This document shows, one piece after another, positions 36,901 to 49,071 of a stretch of DNA of 64,000 nt. How positions within the stretch are numbered: position 1 is the first letter of the stretch; every line of letters starts with the position of its first letter. The notes beneath the pieces were generated by a model. It had not been told where the DNA came from. It searched no databases and saw only the letters and a program-made list of their open reading frames with translations. Where the stretch lies: contig CM051460.1 of NCBI GenBank assembly GCA_028095005.1, positions 288,316,653-288,380,652 of the forward strand, in the 5' to 3' direction. The DNA comes from Rhynchospora pubera. Its lineage: Eukaryota; Streptophyta; Magnoliopsida; Poales; Cyperaceae. A program made the translations under genes and the position numbers.

Positions 36901-39900
36901 AAAATTATTGTCAGCCCCCAGCAGGTCGGTTTTGGCTTAAATTTTACATTTTTTTTTTCTCATCTTACTGAAATCTAAAGTTGCAACACCTGGACCTGCA
37001 GTTGCCCACAAGGGCTGTGTGTCTGCAATATTTAATGCTTTCCTTTAATAATCTACAAATCTTGCATAGAGTAATGAAATGAAGAGCAACTGCATGGTAA
37101 TGTTTTGATTATTCACGATTCACATCAGTCTAATGGGCCTAATGTCACCTGCAGGAATGCCTTATGGGCCTAATGTCAAGTAAGACTGTTGTTTATGTGA
37201 CCCATCAATTAGAGTTCTTGCGAGCTGCCGATCTCGTTCTGGTAAATGTTCAAATGATTTCTCTACTTTATTTTTTCAAATTACTCCAATTTCATTCTTC
37301 TTCTACAGTTCTTCACATCCTTCTTTTGAGTTGTTGGATCCATACAGTTACTAGATGTACTTAGAAAAGATAGTAGTATTCCAAATTTCCAAATCTGAAA
37401 ATTTGTGAACTTGGAATTCAAACAGGTCATGAAAGATGGGAGAATTGTTCAATCAGGAAAGTATGAAGATCTCATTTCACAAGATGAAGGAGAATTTGCT
37501 AAACAAATGTCTGCTCATGAACAATCACTCACCCAAATAGCTCCAATTCAAAATCGCAGACTATCAATAGCAAGACATTCAAAAAAGAAAATTGAACTCG
37601 ACAATATCCGACCATGTTATCCCGTACCCAACTTTGACCTTGTTGACACATCTTATGAGGAAGAGAGGGAATCTGGGCGTGTCAAATGGAACATATACCA
37701 CACATTTGTCACTTCAGCATATCAAGGTGCACTCATCCCTGTCATACTGCTCTGCCATTGTTTGTTTCAAGCATTACAAATAGGAAGCAACTACTGGATT
37801 GCCTGGGCAAGTGAAAGGGAAAGAGATTCCCAGCAGGTGACCAAAGTGAAACTCATTGGGATTTTTGCACTATTATCTGCTGCGAGCTCAGCTTTTATTT
37901 TAGGAAGAGCAGTTCTTCTTGCAACAATTGCCATCGAAACAGCCCAGCAACTTTTTGTTCGCATGATCAAAAGTGTCTTCCGCGCACCTCTCTACTTCTT
38001 CGATTTAACCCCATCAAGCCGAATCCTTAATAGGGTATGTAGGTTGTATCTATTTAAATATGGTACAAGTTTAATTGGCATGTTTACTGTCTAGTTCCAG
38101 CCAGAATTGGCTGAAATCAGCACAAAGCATATGTCTGATGTCGACAGTGACATAATATTTCACTCTGAAATGACACTAGAACAAATTAAAATCCCTTGAA
38201 CATCTGTGTTTTTAGTTACATGATGTATGAAATATTTTATTGTTGCAGTGTTCAACGGATCAGAGCATACTGGATACCGACATACCATACAGATTAGCTG
38301 GATTAGTATTTGCACTAATCCAACTACTAAGCATAGTCATCCTCATGACTCAAGTTGCTTGGCCGGTATTTGTTGTTTTTGTGATTGCCCTCGTGATCTC
38401 AGCTTGGTACCAGGTAAGCCAACACCAACAGACAAAGTTCAATTATTTTTCTTTCTTTAAGAAACATATTGCAGCTTTGGAACTGTATAAAAATAGTTAT
38501 ATCAGTGGTTTTTGCACCTGATGAACCTTACACAGTAACCTATATATATTTCTTCTAATTTGCAACTCTCTTGTTTTTTTTTTTTTGAAGAATTATTACA
38601 TAAGTACCGCCAGAGAGCTAGCACGAATGGTAGGCATAAGAAAAGCACCAATCCTGCACCACTTCTCAGAATCAATTGCTGGAAAAGCAACAATCTGCTG
38701 CTTCAACCAAGAAGAGAGATTCTTCAAGAAGAACCTGAAGTTAATCGATGACTACTCACGTATCACTTTTCATAATTCAGCTACAATGGAGTGGCTTAGC
38801 GTCCGCACCAATTTTCTATTCAATGTCGTCTTTTCCGTCTTATTGGTCATTTTAGTTTCTTTACCAAGAGACACTGTTGATCCCAGTGAGTAAATTTGTT
38901 TTAAGATAATTTAATCTTTGTGTGTGTTTGTGTTTGGATTAAATGCATTTCTTATTTTGAAGGCACTAATGGTCTCTTTTGTTGATTTCGGCAGGTCTTG
39001 CAGGATTAGCAGTAACCTATGGTCTGAGTTTAAATGTGTTGCAAGCATGGGTGATTTGGAACTTTTGCAACGTGGAGAATAAGATGATCTCAGTTGAGAG
39101 AATTTTACAAATCTCCAATACGCCGAGTGAGGCCCCCTTGGTAGTTAAGGAGTTCAGACCAAATGAAAGCTGGCCTACAAAAGGAACAATTGAGATAAAC
39201 AATCTTCACATTAAGTACCGGCCTGATCTTCCAACTATACTCAAGGGGATCAGTTGTGTTTTCCCAGGAGGGATGAAAGTCGGGGTGGTGGGCAGAACCG
39301 GGAGTGGCAAATCTACACTTATACAAGCTTTGTTTAGAGTAATGGAACCCTCAGATGGAAGCATAGTCATTGATGGAGTAGATATTTCACTTCTTGGCTT
39401 GCACGACTTGAGATCAAAATTGAGTATCATTCCACAAGACCCGACATTGTTTCAAGGAACCGTGAGAACAAATCTTGATCCTCTGCAACAGTACTCTGAT
39501 GCGCACATTTGGGAGGTAATTTAGTTGTTTGGAATTATTTGTTTGTCCTAACTGCATAATGATGGATCCGGTACATGCTCACAGGCTTTGCTATCGACTG
39601 ACCAAACTCTTATTTTTATTTTTTTATTTTTTATTTTTTGGGTTTTACAAACGGAGGTAATTAGAATGTATCTATTGCTTAAGCCATTTGAAACAAAATA
39701 AAATAAACAAAATGATTTCGAGGTGTGGGTAAAACTTATTATCTTATGTACTGTTACATTGAACATGAGCATGATCGTTATGATTTTATTCTCAAGGTTT
39801 TGTGCAAATGCCACCTGGAGGAGATTGTAAAAGGAGATGATAGGCGGTTAGATGCACCTGGTACGTAAAAATAATGCCTTCATTTCCTCTTTGGTACTTG

Positions 39901-40767
39901 ATACCTACAAAGCCAGATTCTTTATTTGTAACTTATGGTCATACCCCACAATTTTCCCAATCAAAAATGAAATTTGACATAAATTCATCTCTTAATAATT
40001 GAAATGTGGGTTACTGAAACAAATGCTAACTCATGAGACCGAAAGAACGAATCTAACTGTGAAAATTGAAAGAAAACCATCAATCATGAAACTTGACGAA
40101 AATCAAAACTGAACTTATAATGTTTGAAATCTAAAATTGTTTTCTTTTCTTCCACCGCCTGACATTTGTAGTGGTAGAAGATGGGGGAAACTGGAGTGTG
40201 GGACAAAGACAGCTTATTTGCCTTGCAAGGGCATTGCTAATGAAAAGAAAAATACTAGTTTTGGATGAAGCTACTGCTTCAGTCGATACTGCAACTGACA
40301 ATTTCATTCAAAAGACCATACAGCAGGAGACCAGTAACTCCACAGTAGTTACTATTGCTCATCGCATTCCTACAGTCATTGACAGCGACCTTGTATTAGT
40401 TCTTGAAGCAGGTATGCAAGATGCTTAGCAGGCACACTGAACTGGTTTTTGTCAAATATTGCTCAAATTTCCTGACTAGGCCTGAACTAAGCCCTCACGA
40501 TGTTGTGATAAGAGAAGAGATCAACCCTCATTTACCTTACCAATGGGTCAAACATATGTTGATATCTAGCAAGGTCAACCGCAACCTTTTATTATTGCAG
40601 AAATCTAATATGACTATTTCTTATACTTGTTAAATGCAGGGAAAATATTGGAGTTCAACTCTCCCCAGAATCTACTTCGAGATGATTCCTCAGCATTTTC
40701 AAAGTTAGTGATGGAGTATTGGGGAAGATCAAAGGTTGATGGTTCTCACGAGTCAGGTCGTAGTTAA
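33915..40767 (+). CDS. ABCC: ABC transporter, subfamily C (MRP type), without TMD0
   Basis: Full ABC exporter of subfamily C, which moves conjugated or organic anions across vacuolar or plasma membranes; closest in my memory to plant ABCC9/ABCC15-type proteins. Exons: 33915-34239, 34361-35790, 37155-37241, 37426-38034, 38249-38413, 38591-38885, 38995-39515, 39797-39860, 40172-40411, 40640-40767; 3864 nt, 1287 residues, phases consistent. Order: TMD1 (about 100-390); NBD1 with Walker A GPVGSGKT (454-461), signature LSGGQ (545-549) and Walker B DVYLLDD (564-570); linker; TMD2 (about 690-990); NBD2 with Walker A GRTGSGKS (1070-1077), signature-like WSVGQ (1173-1177), Walker B ILVLDEA and H-loop TIAHR. 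All ATP-site motifs are intact. Plant ABCCs are usually about 1450-1500 residues with five extra N-terminal membrane helices. Here the protein starts at the linker (YWSHLTFRWLNPVF), so TMD0 is absent. The clade assignment is less certain than the subfamily. Confidence 0.93.
36417..36435. repeat. (AT)n microsatellite in ABCC intron 2
   Basis: Nine to ten AT units in the 1.36 kb second intron. Nothing else is recognised in that intron. Confidence 0.85.
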
Positions 40768-41178
40768 CATTTATCCTCGAATTGTGGATACACTGCTAGT
40801 TTACATTGTTATCAGAGTAGGAATAGATGACCCACAATTTAATGGAGAACAGATCAGGAGAGGAATAATGCTAGGTAGGCAGACTGATACAAACACAAGT
40901 ATGTGAAAAGAAAAAGGAGATTCTGTGTCATGCAATAAATAAAAGTAGACTAATTGATTTTCCATTAATGTACAGAAAATAAAAGTTAATAAGGTTAGCT
41001 TATCTCCCATGTATCTTGGTTGAAACATTTGTTAAGATTGCATGCTTTGGCCTGTTGATAGACGAGAGTTTAAGCAGTATGATGTGTGCCCAGCATTTAA
41101 CAGGAGCACATTCTATGAAAAATATACCAAAACAGAATCATACATTCTTGAATTGCATGTTTGGTAATTTAAGGTAAG
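40768..41178. other. 3' flank of the ABCC gene
   Basis: Probable 3' untranslated region and spacer up to the LINE insertion. AATAAA-type signals are present near 40937. No gene is recognised. Confidence 0.5.
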
Positions 41179-41194
41179 AATGAGTTCATGTGGT

Positions 41195-41787
41195 AGCTGA
41201 GATGCGTATGTTGAGGTGGATCTGCGGTCACACGAGGAAAGATCGGATTAGAAATGATGACATACGAGATATGGTTGGGGTCGCACCAATAGAGGAGAAG
41301 TTGATCCAACATCGTTTGAGATGGTTTGGACATATCCAACGCAGACCTCCAGAGGCACCGGTACGTATCGGAATTCTTAATCATTTCGAGAACACCCGGA
41401 GGGGGAGAGGGAGACCAAGATTGACATGGGAAGAAGCGGTGAAAAGAGACCTTAAAGAATGGAACGTCTCCAAGGAGTTGGCGATCGATAGGAGCGCTTG
41501 GAAGTTAGCAATTCATGTACCGGAGCCATGACGTAGGAACTTAGGGGTAGGAGCGATGCCATAGGTTTGTAGGTCCCTCTATTAGGTCACGGTCGAAGTC
41601 TTGGTTTCTACTATTACTATTATTATTAGAGGTATTATTATTAGTATGGCTAGTCTTACTATTAGTATTTTTATGTTTTGTATTTTTTTGTTCTTGGATG
41701 TGTTCTCTTGTTGGGTTTCTTTCTAGCCTACCCCAACTTGTTTGGGACAAAAGGCTTAGTTGTTGTTGTTGTTGTTGTTGTTGTTGT
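41195..41787 (+). mobile_element. 5'-truncated LINE (L1-type) with perfect 16-bp TSD
   Basis: The open frame ending at 41531 encodes the extreme C-terminus of a plant LINE reverse-transcriptase polyprotein (RMLRWICGHTRKDRIRN, VGVAPIEEKL, RLRWFGHIQRRP, RGRGRPRLTWEEAVKRDL). It is followed by a 250-bp 3' tail ending in about nine TTG units. The flanks AATGAGTTCATGTGGT (41179-41194 and 41788-41803) are identical. The element is 593 bp and heavily 5'-truncated. The coding remnant has no internal stop, and together with the intact duplication this suggests a fairly recent insertion. Confidence 0.93.
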
Positions 41788-41803
41788 AATGAGTTCATGT
41801 GGT

Positions 41804-42940
41804 CCTCGAAAACCCTACATTTGCAAATGTTAATCAGTAACCCACTGAAGTGACCTCACATGTACAGCACTAATTTTGGTACTTCTCAAATACATATCGC
41901 TGTGCCTTGCTGCTTGAGCGTCATGATGAATTAGGTGACAAAAAGAACAATAAAACAAACAGAACTTCTAAAATTTAGAGAAACACTCCTCCCATTTGTA
42001 AGTAGGTTTAATTTTTAATCAACTAGTATGGACCAAATACTGGTTGGGAGTTGGGACCAAAGTGGTACCACATCTATTACTGTTGCATTGCTGGAAAAAT
42101 GTAGCATATGATCTTTTTGGGTCAAAATTTGTATCTCTTCCTACCTTTAATGATCTCAGGACACTAACTTCAACTTATCACAAGGTAGTCGCTGAAATTA
42201 AAAACTATATACTATTGTACAGATATGCAACTTATCAAATGTCAACAGCACCACATTTTAGTGTCAAATCTCCATCAACTGTATGGACCATGTCTTCCCT
42301 TAGAAATCTAAACCAAGTAATATAGTTTTGGCTGTACCTGAATGGATTGGTACCACTCCGTTTTCTTTTGTGTTTAACCTTGCACTTCCTGCTTGGACTC
42401 CTCTTTGCTTCGTTCAACAGGATAAATATAACTAAGAAAAAGTACAAACAATTCAACTTAGATCAGCACATTCTGCCACCTGATGGTACTTACTGGTATT
42501 GAACATTAAAATTTTGCTCTCAGGTACATTATTTTAAACTGAGCTCTAAATGCACAGAAAAGTTGCTCTCAGTGCAATTGTTCTTAAACGGGCACACAAC
42601 CGTGAAGAAAAATTTCACTAGACATAATTATTTAATAATTATATGTGAATTCTCACATTTATTTTTGAACCAGAACTTAAAAACTACATACATACATAAC
42701 ATGATGCTAACATGGTATGGAAGAAGCACACACAATATAACAAAACTCATCATTTTACAATAGTGTGGTCTTTTGAAAAAATTGCCTCCCTCTCACTCTC
42801 TTATGTTCTTCTCCTTTCGAAAAAATCGCCTCCCTCTCGCTCTCTTCTGTTCTTCTCCCTCTCTGAGTAGACTGAAAAATCACTCAAATAACACCAACGA
42901 AGCTAAATGTACTGACATAAAATATGTGAAATAATAAAAT
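41804..42940. other. Spacer downstream of the LINE and DUF538 gene
   Basis: AT-rich. Contains a 44-bp tandem duplication (42775-42818 and 42819-42862) built on CGCCTCCCTCTCGCTCTCTT. No gene is recognised. Confidence 0.5.
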
Positions 42941-44093
42941 TTACAGTGTCGAAGCATGTTTAGCATCTCCCAAATCGAAAGTCTGCATCAATAAAATGAC
43001 TAAGAAGATGTTAATATGTTGACTTGTAAGATTAATTGTATGGAAATTGGACAGTTGAGTTCAGGAAGAATTATTTGGCTTTAGTTCAACTGAAAATTCA
43101 AAAAATTACATGGAAATTTAAGAAATGTACCAGATAAAGAAAGATGATACGAATGAGCACAAATTAAAATGCTGGGCCATTAGCTCTTATTGAAGCATAA
43201 TACAGACTTTGAATTTATTAACTTATATAATTAGATAAGATTTTGGATTTGGAATGAATTTGTCTAGAAATAGTGAAAAAACCTAATTGGTAGCCTAACA
43301 ACACGAGACAATCAACTTACACATTCATGCTCTGTAAATTAATATAGGTAATAAATGGCCATTATAAAAGCATGAGACTGAATTGAATAATACAAGTGAT
43401 CAGACAAAACAATAATCAATGAGCAGAAATTGCCAATTTATAACAAGATCTGAAACGAAATACCCATCAAATCCATTCTCCCAATAAGACTAAAAATTGA
43501 AAAATATTACTAAATTATTGCGCAAAACCTACTTAGATCTCCATTGATCAAACAAATTGTGACCCTGAGCACGATTACAAACTCAAATTCATCAAAATTC
43601 GCTCAAAAAAGAAGGATAAGAGACGGGAGCAACTGACCGAAATAGAAGGAGATGAATCATCAGGCGTACAAAGAGGAGGCGATTCAAAGAGAGAAAGAGG
43701 CAACATCTTATAAACCACTCCAACATCAAAATACACCAAACGCGAACTGGACACATCGACCTTGATCCCAAGCACTGGAAACCAGAGAAACAACTCCTGC
43801 GCAGAGACGCCGGAAAGCGACGCAATTTCTCCGTACGACAAAGTACCAGAGATACTCGTGTTGTAATGCACGACGTCGCTCTCGAATTTAGCGGTGCAGG
43901 GGGAGTCGAGAGTGGCTTCGAAGCGCGCAGTGGAGGCGTTGACTGTGAAGGATGTGATGCCACATGGCAAGAGACCTCTTGGAAGTCCGTGCGATTGGAG
44001 CGCGTCGTAAGCGCTAGTTGCGGCGCCGTGTGGTTTTTGCGCGAGTGACAGAGAGAGGAGCGCTAGTAATGAGAGGTAGGTAGTGAGACGCAT
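42941..44093 (-). CDS. DUF538 family protein, secreted
   Basis: Small plant DUF538 protein of unknown biochemical role. Exon 1 is 44093-43638 (152 codons). It opens with a signal peptide (MRLTTYLSLLALLSLSLAQ) followed by the family core: SAYDALQSHGLPRGLLPCGI, a beta-rich domain with ISGTLSYGEIASLSGVSAQ, FLWFPVLGI, and the C-terminal FESPPLC. I infer a second exon at 42982-42941 (donor TCG|GTCAGT, acceptor TGATGCAG) adding 13 residues and a TAA, total 165 residues. Without splicing the frame runs to a stop at 43575. An in-frame upstream ATG at 44228 exists, but it lies inside a MITE and would place the signal peptide 45 residues in, so I prefer 44093. The core assignment is firm; the last exon is not. 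Confidence 0.78.
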
Positions 44094-44207
44094 TTTATTT
44101 GTGCGAGGGAAATGGGAATGGGGAGTGTGGAGAGTGGAGAGAAAGTTTTGGCGCTGTAGAGAGATGCGAAAAGCGGCGGAGGGTAGAGAGGAGTTGCGAG
44201 GAACTGC

Positions 44208-44394
44208 ATCCTCTGGATGGCCATCCATGGATGGTTTTCGATCTCAGCCGTCTGATTTAATCTCAATGACTATAGATGTCCCGTGCATGATACCTGAATT
44301 GATAGGCCCGAAAAGATCTAACCGTTGAGATTAAATCGGACGGCTCGGATAGAAAGACGTCCACTGGATGGTTGAATACAACCATCCAGAGGAT
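44208..44394. mobile_element. MITE copy A upstream of the DUF538 gene
   Basis: Ends ATCCTCTGGATGG and CCATCCAGAGGAT are perfect 13-bp inverted repeats. The interior has GATTTAATC and CCGTCTGATTTAATCTCAA words. It lies 115 bp upstream of the preferred DUF538 start codon, in the promoter or leader. Confidence 0.83.
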
Positions 44395-44499
44395 ACTCTC
44401 CCGGAGTTGCGAGTGAATACTACTTGGGGAGTGAGGTGATAACTGAGAACTGAGAAGAGAAGAGGATGGCAATAATTAGGAGAGAGGACGAGGACAGAA

Positions 44500-44670
44500 A
44501 TATTCAACCATCCAGTGGACGTCTTTCGATACGAGCCGTCTGATTTAATCTAAACGGTTAGATTTTTTCGGACCTATCAATCTTAGTATCATGCACGGGG
44601 TATTTATAGCCATTGAGATTAAATCAGACGGCTGAGATCGAACCATCCACTGGATGGCCATCCAGAGGAT
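44500..44670. mobile_element. MITE copy B, inverted relative to copy A
   Basis: The reverse complement aligns with copy A nearly end to end (CATCCTCTGGATGGCCATCC, CTCAGCCGTCTGATTTAATC, GAAAGACGTCCACTGGATGG). The outer left end is slightly truncated. With copy A and the 105-bp spacer it forms a large potential hairpin. Confidence 0.82.
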
Positions 44671-47399
44671 GCGAATTCCCCGCTTTGAGGCTTTGATCCT
44701 ATCCGTCTGTGGCGGTTCTTCTATGAAGATAGATGTCAGTATGTCATGTATTGTGAATTTTGTGATGGATAATGCTGGCGTGCCAGTTATTCATCGGCAC
44801 ATCTGCATGATAGTACATATCTTTTACCGACCAAAAAATACTAGACTTCTATATTTCATGGCTTCATGCGGTTTCACAATCTGAATTTTCTTAATTTATT
44901 TCATGCATGAGGGATAAATGGATAATGAGTTAAAATTTTTAATAATTAAGCTAATTTTCTGTATGTCTTCTTATAAATACTGGAGTTGATTGGATGATTT
45001 ATTTTTGTATCAATTATATTCGATTTTGTCGCCAAACACTTTCTTGTTTGTCATAAATTACTATAGGATTTTTCATTTTTAGATGAAAAGCTAATGGTTA
45101 AATATTTTTGGTTTGGAGATCACCATCCAATGATCTAACCATAGATCAAATCAAAATATATATAAATTATGATGTAAATTAGATATTTAATTTTTTTTAT
45201 CTCTCTCTCTTTATCTTTAAAAAGGAGGTTCTAATCCCGCACTTTTAGGATGTCACAAATATCATGCTTTTTTTATTTTATTTTGAATTTTAAAATAGAA
45301 ATGTCTAATTTTAACTGTTGATTTTTTTGTTGTATAGATGACTGATGCATTGTCACAAAAATTTATAATTTTTGGAGTCTATTTAGGTCAGATTTAATTC
45401 AGTTATGCTAAATTATTTTGAAATTTATAATTATAAATACATGTATTAACTTGATAAATTATATATTAGCGTGTGTATACGCAACTAATATTTTGGTTCA
45501 TCGATTTATTTGGTTTGTTGACTTTTAATTGTAAAACTGATCATAGACGAATCTGAATTTTTGTAATAATTAAATTGAACTAAATCAAACGACTGAAAAA
45601 AAAAAATGAAACGCTCAATCCTAAATAAATTTCATTCAATCAATACCAATTAACTGAACCGGTTGCATATTCTGAATGCATGTTTTTTACCCTAAGCTTA
45701 GCTATTGGAATAAAAAATATGATTGTCATCAACTCATCGTCAGGGAAAGTTCAAGAAATTAAAAAAAGAAAAGTGAAATAACTGGAAGCTTCTGCCGCCA
45801 ATTATTTGTCGAATTTACAAAGCAGGGAAAGGACAAAGCCTCTCTTCTATCGGTGCAACGGTTCAGACTAACAATAGATCGCTTAAATATTACTCTGTCA
45901 TTACTTTTCTAGAACAAATTATTGATCAAAAGGACAACAAGAATCCAAGACTAACATTCTTAATAATAATAATAATAATAAATAAATAAATAAAATAAAA
46001 CCGAAGGCTTAGGACGGAACTTTAAATAAAAAAAAAAACATGCATAAAAAGTACATTGCTCTTGTTATAAATTTGAATTCCATGAGCATTAAACTAATAC
46101 AAATATAATAAGAACATCCAATATCTCTCGAGTAAGACATTTCTCTCTGTCACACTCTACATTCGTTTGATCACGTCCACTCCTTAATAGATGCCAATTC
46201 ATGTAATCAAAATATCTCATCTCCTTTAGAGTCGCAGCTTTCAGCATCTCTGACATAGATTTTGACTCCCGGTAAAAAGAATAAAAGATCACCATTTTTT
46301 GTCAGCACCTCATTTTAATTTTTATTTTATTTTTTAAAATTATTTCCATGGGGTTTGTTTGTGGAAAACAAACGCCTGGGGATGGAGGGCTCGAATATTC
46401 CCGGAACGGAAAATCATGATTATTAAAAATATCGCTTTCTAATTATCAATTACATTCTCAAATAGGTGTCAATTTTTCTACATTGAGAATATTCCAAGTT
46501 AAATTTCGTCATTGGAAGCGAAATCTAGCGAACAATTTTGCTTCTTACATGAAGTAGAAACTTGTGACTCGATTGATCCCTTGAGTCCCACAAAAAATTA
46601 AAGTGTCTTTAACGTTGAAAATTTTTTTATTGAGAAATTATATTAAATAAATTCACATATGAAAAAAAAAAGAATTCAGCGTCTCAAGTTTTGCTAAATG
46701 AATTGAAAATCACACGAACATTATGTTCGCATCATGGGCCACTGCATGAATTGACATCTCAAGGGACGCATCATGGTTTAATTTTCCATGTTAATTTTAA
46801 CTTTCGAAAAATATATTTCCATGTTAATTTTTTATTTCTATAAATATGAATGTCTTCATTGTGTGTGTGCTTGTGTGTGTATGTTTTTTTAATATAATGT
46901 AATATTTCAAATTAAACATTTCGTCTTTACCAACAATTTAAATACGAGACTTAAAATTGTGATTTGCCGAGCAAACAAACACTTTAGAAGAATAATCTAT
47001 CATTCTATTGCAATGCGTTCATAGAATGCATTACAAAATAAGAAGCATCCATGATCCATCCAAAAAATCAATAAATTCAAGGGCTTTATACGAAATAATG
47101 GAGAAAGTATGTTCCTCGGATCGTTTTTTGTGGCCTTGAAGCGCTAAGGACCAAAGGCCCAAAGCACTGGACACCAGTCATTCGTAGACACTGAAGCTCA
47201 GAGCGGAATGCCAATAATACCCTCTTTCCTTCAACCCCACATGAACACCATCATCACAAACTCCAAAATACCCCAAGGAGAAATCCGTCATTTAGACATT
47301 CGTTAGAGTAAAATATCCTCTCCTTTTAACAGCGAAGCAAAACCAAATCTTCACTCTTCACTCCACACTGTTACTTCCTTCTCTCTCTCTCTTTCTCTA
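44671..47399. other. AT-rich spacer before TRX f
   Basis: Contains a (TAA)n(TAAA)n tract near 45960-45990. A minus-strand open frame at 46089-46295 has somewhat protein-like composition but no recognisable match. An AGGCCCA site (47155-47161) and a CT-rich leader (47361-47399) precede the thioredoxin start. No other gene is seen. Confidence 0.5.
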
Positions 47400-48146
47400 A
47401 TGGCGCTTAGGATCTCTCTCTCCACTCCGCCATCTCTCCATTCAACCCCCTCACAACGGAGTTCCTCTTCCTCGTCTTCCCTGGTACCGAACCGTTGCAT
47501 CGATTGGTCTGGTACCAAGAGAAGAGTACCAAGTGCTATCTCCATGGACAGAAAGAGAGAATCAGTTGGAGTGGTGAGATCTAGCTTAGAGGCCACACAA
47601 GAGGCAGCAGGAGCAGTGGCTGTAGAAGGTCAGGTTACTGAGGTAACTAAGGATACATTCTGGCCAATTGTTAAGGCTGCTGGAGATAAGGTTGTGGTTC
47701 TTGATATGTACACCCAATGGTAAACCTCTCTTTTTTTTCACTTTTTTATTTTTGTTTTAAGTGAAATTGGTGTAATTTCAATTCATTAGCAATGAATTTA
47801 CATAATGTTGTTTTTGAAAATAGGTGTGGTCCTTGTAAGATAATTGCACCCAGATACCAAGAGTTGTCAGAGAAAAATCTTGATGTTGTGTTCCTCAAAC
47901 TTGACTGTAATCAGGACAACAAGGTATGATTTTATTTCAAAAAAAAATAATAATAAGTTGGCCTGATTTAGTTCTTTATTTACCTAATTTGTAATGCTTC
48001 TTATATTGCAGCCTCTTGCTAAAGAATTAGGTATTAGAGTTGTACCAACATTCAAGATTCTCAAGGAAGGAAAGATAGTAAAGGAGGTTACAGGGGCAAA
48101 AATTGATGATTTGGTATATGCAATTGAGACGGTGAAATCTAGTTGA
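47400..48146 (+). CDS. TRXF: Thioredoxin f, chloroplast
   Basis: Chloroplast f-type thioredoxin, reduced by ferredoxin-thioredoxin reductase in the light; it activates Calvin-cycle enzymes such as fructose-1,6-bisphosphatase. Three exons, 47400-47719, 47824-47923 and 48012-48146, total 555 nt, 184 residues. The first ATG (AATGGCG context, CT-rich leader) begins a Ser/Arg-rich transit peptide of about 70 residues with few acidic residues. The mature domain has LDMYTQWCGPCK with active-site WCGPC at 107-111 (the Trp codon is split by intron 1), the extra conserved Cys of f-type thioredoxins at about 135 (FLKLDC), and the cis-Pro loop IRVVPTF. Length agrees with the roughly 180 residues usual for TRX f. 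Stand-alone gene; no defect seen. Confidence 0.95.
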
Positions 48147-49071
48147 TATACACCAATATTTTTTCTTCAAAAGAATGCACAGATTTGTGTATCTTATGAA
48201 ATTTGATGGATGTAACACAACTATGAAGAACATAAGTGTACTAACTACAAGAAATTTGGGTTTATGTATGTGCTTATGTTTTTTATAGCATGCTGAAAAA
48301 TGGGGATACTTATTAAATAAGAAGGATTCAGTTGTAAATAAGTTTGTGCTTATGCACTAATCGTAGTGGTATGTGCATAACGTTGTTGGAACTAGTGTTA
48401 TAATCTAGTACCAGATATCGCTTTAAAATACACACGCACGTTGTCCTGATTACAGTCAAGTTTTAAAAATATGCACACAACATCTTTGTTGCCGCGGGCC
48501 CCACAAGAGGCTGCCTCAGTTTCGTGTTTTTATAAATTTGAGAGAAGCTATGAATCAAATCTTTCCATTGCGTTCTCCAAATTTTGATTATGTAACATGA
48601 CAGACAGTAAACAAATCTCCTCCAAGCAAGTTTTGTCCGTTGTAGAGAGAGTGAAGAAGCTTAACCAACATACTGTAATTCTGTAAACAAAAATGTATCT
48701 CATTGGTAATTTTACAAGAAGGTACAGATCTAAAAAATAATCGATCAAACGTTGTTTTTAATACTTTTTTTTTTTATCCCAACTTGACAACCCACTATAA
48801 TGTCCTTCAAAAAAAATGAAGGAAAAAAATAAAATCATGTCGGTATACAAGGTTTATCTCTGCATTCAAAAACTTGTGCTGCATTTTTTTTGTCCTTAGC
48901 TGTGCGGCAGGACTACAACAAAAAGGAAAAGGAAAAAAAAAAAAAAAACACGATCCAGACCTTACATAATCAATCAACCGAATTTCAGAAAGTAATACAT
49001 GATTTTCAAGAAAACCAAGCCACCGCTGTGTAAGTGAAAAAATTGTACCTCCTGAACAGACGAATAAGATG
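48147..49071. other. Convergent spacer between TRX f and NDUFAF7
   Basis: Holds both 3' untranslated regions and an A16 run near 48935. No gene is recognised. Confidence 0.55.

Noticed and set aside
41541..41798. Poly-glutamine open frame on the minus strand
   Set aside because: It is the complement of the TTG tail of the LINE.
44094..44228. N-terminal extension of the DUF538 protein from the ATG at 44228
   Set aside because: It starts inside a MITE and would bury the signal peptide 45 residues from the N-terminus.
46089..46295. Minus-strand open frame with protein-like composition (MRYFDYMNWHLLRSG)
   Set aside because: No recognisable family, no flanking exons and no start context; possibly a relic, not supportable as a gene.
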